12,297 nucleotides of DNA from Porticoccaceae bacterium. GTDB lineage: Bacteria > Pseudomonadota > Gammaproteobacteria > Pseudomonadales > Porticoccaceae. The notes under the pieces were generated by a model, which ran no database searches, was not told the DNA's origin, and saw only the letters and a program-made list of their open reading frames with translations. The translations under genes were made by a program, and so were the position numbers. The DNA is taken from positions 1 to 12,297 of the forward strand of contig JAFMBU010000038.1 of NCBI GenBank assembly GCA_017858295.1, written 5' to 3'. Shown here in pieces: positions 7,017 to 12,297 of this stretch (within the stretch, counting starts at the first letter, position 1; the number at the start of each line of letters is the position of its first letter).

Positions 7017-7541
7017 CTAGTTTGGCTCTTTCGATTTTTGGTTTTTAGCTGCTGCCTTTTTAATCTTGTTTAATTTAGCGCGGCGCTCCTCTGGTGGTAA
7101 ATCGCGCAGTTCTTTGAGAAGGCGTTGACGCTCTTTGGGGGGATAATGGCTCAGCGCTCGGCGCGCAGCAATCGCTTCACGGCGTTCGCCCTCGGACATA
7201 TTTTCCCATCGCTGGCGCAGCGCTCTGCGTTCCTCCTCTGGTAACTGCTTAAACCGGCCGCGAGAATCCTTTATGCGCTGCCGCTGCTCTGGTGAGAGCT
7301 GCTTCCAGCGATTGGCACCCTGTTTAAATTTTTTGTCTCCGACTTTGCGCAGTAGACGATGTTGCTGCTTGGGCTTTAATTGATCCCAGCGCTCTTCCAT
7401 GGGCGCCAATGCACTGCGGGCCTCGGCGGGCAGGTTCTGCCAAGGGATCGGCTCATCGCTGTGTTGATCGGCCGCGACGGGCATGGTCGAGCAGCTGAGG
7501 GCCGTCAGCAATGCTAAAATTGTTAGTCGCTTATTTCTCAT
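7017..7541 (-). CDS. Secreted DUF3106-type repeat protein
   Basis: 174-residue protein of unknown function. Residues 1-24 are a Sec signal peptide (MRNKRL, hydrophobic core, PVAA before the likely cleavage site), so it should be periplasmic. The mature part is very rich in Arg, Glu, Gln and Lys and contains about seven spaced copies of an aromatic-x-x-Leu-Pro/Ser-x-Glu-x-Arg pattern. Copies start near 34 (WQNLPAEAR), 52 (WDQLKPKQQ), 79 (WKQLSPEQR), 97 (FKQLPEEER), 112 (WENMSEGER), 130 (LSHYPPKER) and 145 (LRDLPPEER). This is the character of DUF3106 proteins, which in other proteobacteria often follow a sigma factor and a small membrane protein (from memory). The start is the ATG at 7539-7541 with AGAGA upstream. 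The frame stays open to a TTG at 7619, but that would bury the signal peptide. It is last in the operon, 67 bases after the preceding gene. Confidence 0.75.
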   Translation of the reverse strand: MRNKRLTILALLTALSCSTMPVAADQHSDEPIPWQNLPAEARSALAPMEERWDQLKPKQQHRLLRKVGDKKFKQGANRWKQLSPEQRQRIKDSRGRFKQLPEEERRALRQRWENMSEGERREAIAARRALSHYPPKERQRLLKELRDLPPEERRAKLNKIKKAAAKNQKSKEPN

Positions 7542-7570
7542 CGTTTGTCTCTTTGTGCGGGCTCTCTGCA

Positions 7571-7595
7571 AAAGGCTCTCGAAAAAAAAGCCTTT
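7571..7595 (-). other. Weak intra-operon hairpin
   Basis: 7-base inverted repeat AAAGGCT / AGCCTTT with an 11-base A-rich loop, in the 67-base gap between the membrane protein and DUF3106 genes. On the transcribed strand the loop carries a run of seven T, and only a short TTTT run, shared with the stem, occurs at its 3' end. It could be a partial attenuator or RNA-processing site, or chance. Confidence 0.2.
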
Positions 7596-7608
7596 ATTAA
7601 CTGATTGT

Positions 7609-7938
7609 TTAGCTCTCAATATCCGCTAACCAATCATAAAACTCTAAGTCATCATATAAATCGAAATGCTCATCCGCCACTTCGGAGTAATAATCATCGC
7701 CAATGATCTCCCTTTCTGGCGTGATTGTCGGTCCTGTAGGAATATAGAGCAGGGCGACCAATAGTGCCGAACCCAATGAAGTCGCCAGTGCCGGCCAGAG
7801 TATGCGATTGGTCTTTCTGGGGTTTTGCTGCAGGGCATTGTTGCGCGCTTGAGCCAGACGAAACAGGTCTTCGCTGGCAGTGTCTTGCTCCAGCGCTACA
7901 AGCTGCTCCTGCAAACTGCGTTGTGTATTACTATTCAT
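7609..7938 (-). CDS. Single-pass membrane protein in anti-sigma position (DUF3619-like)
   Basis: 109-residue protein. Residues 1-45 are a hydrophilic helical segment (likely cytoplasmic). One membrane span follows at about 46-66 (ILWPALATSLGSALLVALLY), with Arg41, Lys42 and Arg45 just before it, predicting the N-terminus inside. The exported tail is strikingly acidic and Tyr-rich: DDYYSEVADEHFDLYDDLEF at 81-100, then YDWLADIES. The ATG lies 3 bases upstream of the sigma factor stop, with a strong GGAGG ribosome binding site inside the sigma gene, so the two are translationally coupled, as is usual for a sigma/anti-sigma pair. I see no zinc-binding anti-sigma HxxxCxxC motif. Position and topology suggest an anti-sigma factor or accessory sensor. 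The DUF3619 resemblance is from memory of similar gene neighbourhoods and of the FYDWLA-type C-terminus. Confidence 0.6.
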   Translation of the reverse strand: MNSNTQRSLQEQLVALEQDTASEDLFRLAQARNNALQQNPRKTNRILWPALATSLGSALLVALLYIPTGPTITPEREIIGDDYYSEVADEHFDLYDDLEFYDWLADIES

Positions 7939-8740
7939 ATCGGTAATCCTCCAGTGAGGTTCGCAGGGAGTGCATCGCCCGCGAGTAATGTGTCTTGACG
8001 CTACCCTGGCTGCAGCCCATGGTTTCAGCGGTGCTGGCAGTGCTCATTCCGTCCCAGCAGCGCAGCATAAAAGCTTCTCGCTGACGTCCAGGTAGCTGGG
8101 CAACTGCCTCAGAGAGTATTTGCATCTGTAGCTCTCGAGCAACAGTTTGATCTGGGGCGTCGCTTTTGCGGGCTTCAGCGCGGTCGATGAGGTCGGCACC
8201 TTCATCGCTGGTTTGCATGCCAAAACTGGCAAGACTAAAGAGTCTGTTTTTGACCGCATTGCGGCGATAGTAGTCGGTGATTTTGCGGTTTAGAATACGG
8301 TAAAAAAGTGGTCGCCATTCACTGGCGCTCTTAGCTGAGTATTTCTCCACTAGCTTAAACATGGCGTCTTGAACTATATCCAGTGCGTCATCGCGGCTAC
8401 CTGTAGCCATTCTCGCCATATGAAAGGCGCGGCGCTCGATACTCTGGAGAAATTCCTCCATGGACAATGTATCCGCAGGCATAGCCATTAACCCAGAGAT
8501 TTTCTTGTTGCTATTAGTGTCATCAGTGTCAACGTGCTCAAGCCTGTGTTCCTCGGTGATGTCGCTACTGCTTTTGCTTTTGCTGTGGTGCAGGTCGCTG
8601 AAATTGATCTCAATATAACGGCCCCTGAGCCTTTCCCCTGGTGCCTGCGGGTCTGGAAACAGCTTTTGCCGTTCCAGCTCCAGCTCCAGTTCCAGTTCTG
8701 CAGCAGTTAATTCAGTGTTACCTATAGCTATATTCATCAT
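7931..8740 (-). CDS. ECF-like sigma-70 family RNA polymerase sigma factor
   Basis: Two-domain sigma factor that directs RNA polymerase to a dedicated promoter set. Region 2 runs from about 94 to 161 (SMEEFLQSIERRAFHMAR, then DDALDIVQDAMFKLVEKY, WRPLFYRILNRKITDYYRR). A variable linker follows at 162-200, then region 4 at about 204-262 (LSEAVAQLPGRQREAFMLRC, MSTASTAETMGCSQGSVKTH, YSRAMHSLR), the standard helix-turn-helix for the -35 element. No region 3 domain is seen, so it is ECF-like. The start is uncertain. ATG 8738-8740 gives 269 residues with an unusual 84-residue extension and overlaps the upstream gene by 23 bases. Internal ATGs at 8486-8488, 8480-8482 and 8459-8461 (Met85, Met87, Met94) give the usual short N-terminus. 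None has a strong ribosome binding site. The long form is listed because the extension is free of stop codons. The downstream membrane protein is translationally coupled. Confidence 0.85.
   Translation of the reverse strand: MMNIAIGNTELTAAELELELELERQKLFPDPQAPGERLRGRYIEINFSDLHHSKSKSSSDITEEHRLEHVDTDDTNSNKKISGLMAMPADTLSMEEFLQSIERRAFHMARMATGSRDDALDIVQDAMFKLVEKYSAKSASEWRPLFYRILNRKITDYYRRNAVKNRLFSLASFGMQTSDEGADLIDRAEARKSDAPDQTVARELQMQILSEAVAQLPGRQREAFMLRCWDGMSTASTAETMGCSQGSVKTHYSRAMHSLRTSLEDYRYE
8672..8695 (-). repeat. Hexanucleotide tandem repeat in the sigma factor 5' region
   Basis: Four 6-base units, TTCCAG, CTCCAG, CTCCAG, TTCCAG on the plus strand. In the long form of the sigma factor they encode alternating Glu-Leu (AELELELELER, residues 14-24). 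Unit gain or loss would add or remove Glu-Leu pairs without shifting frame. Confidence 0.7.
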
Positions 8741-9194
8741 CTAAAAGTTCATTCAGCAAGAGCATGGTCGTTACCCACTCCAGGTAATTGTCATCGTGCT
8801 GGTGGTGGCTGTGTTTATGACCTCGATGATAGCGCCGATAATGGCTCCTGTAGCGATCGTGATGGGGTGCGTAATAATGCCTGCGCAGCTCTCTGTAGCC
8901 CGGGTGCGCTCGATGGATGCGACGCTCGCGCCAGTGCTTATAATTATGCCCGTCAAAATGACTGTAGGTGGCGATCCTATCGCGATGCTTTTTCGCCTGA
9001 TATTTTTTGTCGTGGTAGCTTCTTTTCCAATGATGTTTGCCATGAACCTTTTTATGAGCCTTTTCATGAGCCTTGTGATTACCGTCATAGCTGTGACTAG
9101 CAGAGGCTCTATCCTTATCGCGTTCGGCCAGTGCGGTTCCCGGGAAGGCCAGTAAGCCAACGCTCAGGGTCAATATGGTTAGCGCTCTTCGCAT
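8718..9194 (-). CDS. Secreted histidine-rich protein of unknown function
   Basis: 158 residues, function not recognised. A classic Sec signal peptide occupies 1-23 (MRRALTILTLSVGLLAFPGT, then ALA before the likely cleavage site). The mature protein is extremely rich in His (24 in all), Arg, Lys and Tyr. It contains runs such as HKAHEKAHKKVHGKHHWK and RYHRGHKHSHHQHDD, and has no cysteine. The C-terminus changes character to an acidic, hydrophobic segment, DDNYLEWVTTMLLLNELL, which looks like a defined short helix and may be an interaction motif. Metal (nickel, copper, zinc) or polyanion binding is plausible from composition alone. RcnB-like periplasmic metal proteins have related character, but I see no clear homology. 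The start is the ATG at 9192-9194 with a strong AAGGAGA site. Its end overlaps the long form of the sigma factor gene by 23 bases, so it is probably first in a four-gene operon. Confidence 0.75.
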   Translation of the reverse strand: MRRALTILTLSVGLLAFPGTALAERDKDRASASHSYDGNHKAHEKAHKKVHGKHHWKRSYHDKKYQAKKHRDRIATYSHFDGHNYKHWRERRIHRAHPGYRELRRHYYAPHHDRYRSHYRRYHRGHKHSHHQHDDNYLEWVTTMLLLNELLDDEYSYR

Positions 9195-9238
9195 GTCAAT
9201 CTCCTTATTTGCCTGTGGTCCTGTTGAACGGCGGCGGG

Positions 9239-9264
9239 GGAGATTGGTTGACTTGCGAAGTTCC
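9239..9264 (-). promoter_or_regulatory. Candidate ECF sigma promoter upstream of the His-rich gene
   Basis: An exact GGAACTT (minus strand, 9264-9258), the textbook -35 element of RpoE-type ECF sigma factors. It lies about 64 bases before the His-rich ATG. The -10 is unclear: TCTCC follows after 14 bases (9243-9239) and matches TCTGA at 3 of 5 positions, with a shorter spacer than usual. If real, it would allow autoregulation by the sigma factor encoded two genes on. Confidence 0.35.
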
Positions 9265-9274
9265 TAAACCTGTA

Positions 9275-9294
9275 GCTCTAAGACGGCTTAGAGC
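9275..9294 (-). other. Perfect hairpin across the xthA stop codon
   Basis: GCTCTAAG-ACGG-CTTAGAGC, an 8-base perfect stem with a 4-base loop. The xthA stop codon (9288-9290) lies inside one arm. No T-run follows on the minus strand, so it is not a standard intrinsic terminator; it may protect the transcript end or assist factor-dependent termination. Confidence 0.35.
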
Positions 9295-10103
9295 CTCAAG
9301 TCAGCCCAGATAGGGCAGTGGTCTGAGGGCTTTTCAAAGCCTCTGGCCTCGGTGTCTATACCTGTATCTGCAACCAATTTCATCAGTGCAGGCGAAGCCA
9401 GTATCAGATCAATACGCAGACCGCGCTTTGGCTCCAAGTCAAAACCTTTGCTGCGATAGTCAAACCAGCTATAGCTATTATCAGCTGCATTTTGCTCTCT
9501 AAAGCTATCCTGCAAGCCCCAATCTAGAAGGTTCTGCAGCCATTGCCGCTCTTCTGGCAGAAACGCACACTTGCCAGTCTTGATCCAACGCTTGGCATTT
9601 TCTGGTTTAATCCCCACATCTATGTCCTTGGCCGCAACATTCATATCACCCATCACCGCCACTAGCTCATCAGGGTTAAAGTTGCTGTCTAAATAGGCCA
9701 GTAGATCAGCGTAAAACTTTTCTTTGGCGGGAAATTTAGTTGGGTGATCACGGCTCTCACCCTGGGGAAAGTAACCATTAATCACATGCACTGTTTGACC
9801 ATTGATAGAATACTGACCGTGAATCATGCGCCGCTGGGCATCGTCTTCATCTGATGGGTAGCCGCGGGTAATTGCGACGGCAGGGGACTTACTCAGCAGG
9901 GCAACGCCATAGTGGCCTTTTTGACCATGGAAGTTCACCTGATACCCTAGATCCGCGATCGCCTGATGGGGAAACTCCTCATCGCTGACCTTGGTTTCCT
10001 GAAGGCCGATAATATCTGGCCCATGCTGCACAATCATGGCTTCTAGTTGATGCAGGCGTGAGCGCAGACCATTGACGTTAAATGAAACTATTCTTGCTGC
10101 CAT
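9288..10103 (-). CDS. xthA: Exodeoxyribonuclease III
   Basis: 271-residue AP endonuclease and 3'-5' exonuclease of base-excision repair; it cuts at abasic sites and cleans blocked 3' ends using one or two divalent metals. The endonuclease/exonuclease/phosphatase fold residues are all visible. These are Asn9 and Asn11 (SFNVNGLR), Glu36 (LQETK, metal), Tyr111 (NGYFPQG), Asp153 and Asn155 (GDMNVA), Asp232 (RIDLIL) and catalytic His262 (PSDHCP). The usual E. coli length is 268. The ATG at 10101-10103 is separated from the prc stop (10106-10108) by two bases and has no strong ribosome binding site at normal distance. Translation is therefore probably coupled to prc, and I see no separate promoter. 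This is an unusual partnership of a DNA repair enzyme with an envelope protease, with no obvious functional reason. Confidence 0.96.
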   Translation of the reverse strand: MAARIVSFNVNGLRSRLHQLEAMIVQHGPDIIGLQETKVSDEEFPHQAIADLGYQVNFHGQKGHYGVALLSKSPAVAITRGYPSDEDDAQRRMIHGQYSINGQTVHVINGYFPQGESRDHPTKFPAKEKFYADLLAYLDSNFNPDELVAVMGDMNVAAKDIDVGIKPENAKRWIKTGKCAFLPEERQWLQNLLDWGLQDSFREQNAADNSYSWFDYRSKGFDLEPKRGLRIDLILASPALMKLVADTGIDTEARGFEKPSDHCPIWADLRL

Positions 10104-10105
10104 AA

Positions 10106-12297
10106 CTATTTTTCAGCCTTCAGTGAGCGCACCATCAGTTGCTTGTTCATGGGCTTTGCCTGCAGGCGAATTTGATCCGCGAGAATATGGCCAGCTTCTT
10201 GAAGCATAGGGTCGGTTTCCGCTATATCTTCCTGTTCTTCTTCGTCCTCATCATTCTTAGCGTTCTCCGTATCAACTACTGAGCTGACTTCAGAGCTGAC
10301 GGGAGAGTTATCAGTCACGGTTTCATCTGTGGTCTCAGAGTTCTTGCTGGCAGCGTCCTCAACTTTAGTATCGCTATCGACGACCGCGGCATCATCGTCG
10401 CTGTCTTTATTGTCATTTTTCCATGCTTTCTGATCTGCATAGAGCTCAAGGCCCTTTAGTTTGCGACGTTTATTTTCCAGCAAAAATCGCTGCTCATCCC
10501 AGTCGCTGCTCCGTGCTCGACGCTTTTCAATATTTAGCGACACAGCCTTTTCGGCATCCCAACTATTGCTCAGCTCTAATGTATCCACAAGGTGAACAAA
10601 GTCAGGGTCACTAGTGATACGCTGTTGATGCTCTGCTGTCAGTAAGGGCACAAATTGTTTAACCCCAGGTAAGGGCTTAAAGGGCACGCTGTGAATATTG
10701 TCCCAGGGCAGGGCATTGTCCTGTTGGCTCTCACCTACCTCGTCTTTGTCATAGAGGGAGGGGAATTCAATATCCGGTACCACGCCGCGATGCTGAGTGC
10801 TGTCACCAGAGACACGATAAAACTTCGATACGGTGAGTTTTAACTGACCACTGCTAAGGCCGGTGACGTCCTGCACTGTGCCCTTGCCAAAACTTTGACT
10901 ACCCACCACAACAGCGCGGCCATAGTCCTGCAGCGCTCCGGCAAAAATCTCTGAGGCGGAGGCGCTGAGACGGTTGATCAATACCAGTAGCGGGCCATTG
11001 TAAGCGGCACGCATCATTGCCCGCTGGTCTCGCGATACCTGCTGGTAGGCGTTGCGGATCTGTACCACAGGGCCGGTATTAATAAATAGATCGGTGAGCA
11101 TGGTGGCTTCATGGAGTGAGCCGCCACCGTTATTGCGCAGGTCTAAGATAATGCCGTCGACCTGCTGTTCGCGGAGTTCAGTGAGTAACTTGTAGACATC
11201 TCTGGTGGTGCTTTTATACTCAGGATCGCGCTTGCGATAGGCCTCAAAGTCCATATAGAAGGCGGGAATATCAATCACGCCAAGCTTTAAATCCTTACCG
11301 TTCTGGTTGATATTAATAATTTTGCTCTGAGCAGACTTTTCTTCTAGCTTAACTTTGTCGCGGACAATGGCGATCACTTTGGTGCTGTCTGCGGAGTCGC
11401 TGCCGCCTTCAATTAATTCTAGTCTGACCACGGAATCCTTAGCGCCACGAATCAGCTGCACTACATCGTCAATACGCCAGCCAATCACATCCACTAGCTC
11501 TCCGTCGCCCTGGCCCACAGCAATAATTTTATCTGAGGCTTTTAAAATGCCCTGCATATCCGCCGGGCCGCCGGGAATAACCCTAGCAACCTTGGTGTAC
11601 TCGTCTTCAGTGCGCAACTCGGCGCCTATGCCCTCGAGAGAAAGAGACATATTGATCTGAAAATTTTCTGTGGTGCGGGGCGAAAAATAGGAGGTGTGTG
11701 GGTCGTAGAGCGAGGCGAGGGCGTTAGCGTAGAGCTGGAATACATCTTGGCTATCTCGCTGTTTCATTTGGGTAATCTGGTTGGTAAAACGCTTAACCAG
11801 TAGTTCCCGAGCTTTAACTGGCTCTTTGTCGTTGAGTAGCAGGCGGATCATCGAGTCTTTGATGCGCTTGCGCCAATAGTCACGCTGCTCTGAGGCGCTC
11901 TGCATCCATTGACGCTCTTCACCGTCGAGAACGATTGTCTCGTCAATGGTGTAATCGAACTCATAGTCGCTCTCTAATAACGCAATATTGGCTTTTAACT
12001 GCTCAAGCAGGCGATCACGGAGACGGTTAAACATGACAAAGCCAGGTGTTACATCACCGCGGCGGGCTAAATCATCAAGCTGGGTGGACCACTGGCTAAA
12101 CTCTTCAATATCTGACTGGAGGAAGTAACTCTTCAGCGGATCAAGCATCTCGATATAGTTTGCAAGATAGCGCTGGGAGAGCTCATCGTTGATATCCTGA
12201 CCACGGTAATGGCGGGTGGCAAGGCGATCGAGAATCTCACGGTAGAGTGCGGTCTGATCTGACTGCTTTTCGATTGGAGCAATAGCTACAGCAGTGA
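10106..12297 (-). CDS. prc: Tail-specific carboxy-terminal protease Prc (Tsp), N-terminus cut by window edge
   Basis: Periplasmic S41-family protease that degrades proteins with nonpolar C-termini and, in E. coli, cell-wall hydrolases. The frame stays open past the Met at 12146-12148: 49 more codons reach the edge and read as Prc sequence (for example REILDRLATRHYRGQ and YIEMLDPLKSYFLQS), so that Met is internal. The first visible residues TAVAIAPIE may be the end of a signal peptide. Numbering from that Met, an N-terminal domain covers about 1-165. A PDZ domain lies at about 170-262 (GIGAELRTEDEYTKVARVIP). The S41 domain lies at about 285-465 with catalytic Ser397 (INRLSASASEIF), Asp408 and Lys422 (SFGKGTVQ), which match E. 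coli Ser430, Asp441 and Lys455 by spacing. The C-terminal domain contains a low-complexity acidic insert at about 578-646. It is followed after two bases by xthA. Confidence 0.95.
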   Translation of the reverse strand, partial: TAVAIAPIEKQSDQTALYREILDRLATRHYRGQDINDELSQRYLANYIEMLDPLKSYFLQSDIEEFSQWSTQLDDLARRGDVTPGFVMFNRLRDRLLEQLKANIALLESDYEFDYTIDETIVLDGEERQWMQSASEQRDYWRKRIKDSMIRLLLNDKEPVKARELLVKRFTNQITQMKQRDSQDVFQLYANALASLYDPHTSYFSPRTTENFQINMSLSLEGIGAELRTEDEYTKVARVIPGGPADMQGILKASDKIIAVGQGDGELVDVIGWRIDDVVQLIRGAKDSVVRLELIEGGSDSADSTKVIAIVRDKVKLEEKSAQSKIININQNGKDLKLGVIDIPAFYMDFEAYRKRDPEYKSTTRDVYKLLTELREQQVDGIILDLRNNGGGSLHEATMLTDLFINTGPVVQIRNAYQQVSRDQRAMMRAAYNGPLLVLINRLSASASEIFAGALQDYGRAVVVGSQSFGKGTVQDVTGLSSGQLKLTVSKFYRVSGDSTQHRGVVPDIEFPSLYDKDEVGESQQDNALPWDNIHSVPFKPLPGVKQFVPLLTAEHQQRITSDPDFVHLVDTLELSNSWDAEKAVSLNIEKRRARSSDWDEQRFLLENKRRKLKGLELYADQKAWKNDNKDSDDDAAVVDSDTKVEDAASKNSETTDETVTDNSPVSSEVSSVVDTENAKNDEDEEEQEDIAETDPMLQEAGHILADQIRLQAKPMNKQLMVRSLKAEK
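10211..10417 (-). other. Acidic low-complexity insert in Prc
   Basis: About 69 codons rich in Asp, Glu, Ser, Thr and Val, including DNKDSDDDAAVVDSD and NDEDEEEQEDIAETD, lying between the structured C-terminal domain and the final helix of Prc. It is in frame and free of stops, so it is part of the protein, probably a disordered periplasmic linker. Confidence 0.7.

Noticed and set aside
7542..7619. In-frame TTG start for the DUF3106 protein
   Set aside because: It would add 26 residues in front of a clear signal peptide and would overlap the end of the upstream gene.
8796..9155. Plus-strand open frame with a strikingly hydrophobic, Met/Val/Ile-rich product
   Set aside because: It is antisense to the His/Tyr/Arg-rich gene, whose codons automatically read as Met, Val and Ile on the other strand. 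The minus-strand gene has the signal peptide and strong ribosome binding site; this one has neither.
8771..9160. Second minus-strand frame inside the His-rich gene, rich in Ile and Thr
   Set aside because: A frame-shifted reading of the same repetitive codons, with no ribosome binding site and no recognisable protein features.
1..12297. Search for insertion sequences, phage or integrase genes, CRISPR arrays, tRNA and rRNA genes
   Set aside because: No transposase-like product, no regular spaced repeats, no cloverleaf-like or rRNA-like stretch seen, and gene spacing is tight throughout.

Overview
The window looks like chromosomal DNA from a mid-GC gammaproteobacterium, probably a marine relative of the Pseudomonadales/Cellvibrionales group. 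The protein sequences of CysH, ThrH, ETF-QO, EtfB, EtfA, XthA and Prc resemble the Pseudomonas versions as I remember them. The lineage is inferred from protein resemblance only; no rRNA or other marker is present. I see no transposase, integrase, phage gene, CRISPR array, tRNA or rRNA.

Layout. (1) 4-1083, minus strand: the cysH APS/PAPS reductase, then a small CxxC thioredoxin-like protein. (2) 1254-1871, plus strand: thrH, divergent from cysH across a shared promoter region. (3) 1940-3237, plus strand: a TetR-family regulator and a DUF1285 protein in one transcription unit, ending at a bidirectional terminator. (4) 3355-6935: electron transfer flavoprotein module, with ETF-QO on the minus strand and etfB-etfA divergent on the plus strand, closed by a second bidirectional terminator. 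(5) 7017-9194, minus strand: a four-gene cassette read as His-rich secreted protein, ECF-like sigma factor, single-pass membrane protein in the anti-sigma position, then a secreted DUF3106 protein. (6) 9288-12297, minus strand: prc (tail-specific protease, cut by the window edge) and xthA (exonuclease III), two bases apart.

How the genes work together. Region 1 is assimilatory sulfate reduction plus a possible thiol partner. Region 4 carries electrons from FAD-linked dehydrogenases through EtfAB and ETF-QO to ubiquinone, and the TetR-DUF1285 pair next door is a plausible but unproven regulator. Region 5 is the least ordinary part: it has the architecture of a cell-envelope signalling operon, and the upstream gap holds an exact GGAACTT, the classic -35 element of ECF sigma factors. 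Region 6 pairs envelope proteolysis with DNA repair.

Most of the window is ordinary housekeeping sequence. The two places worth attention are the region 5 cassette and the CxxC protein beside cysH. Several start codons were chosen on ribosome-binding-site and promoter evidence, and the prc reading frame runs off the window end.
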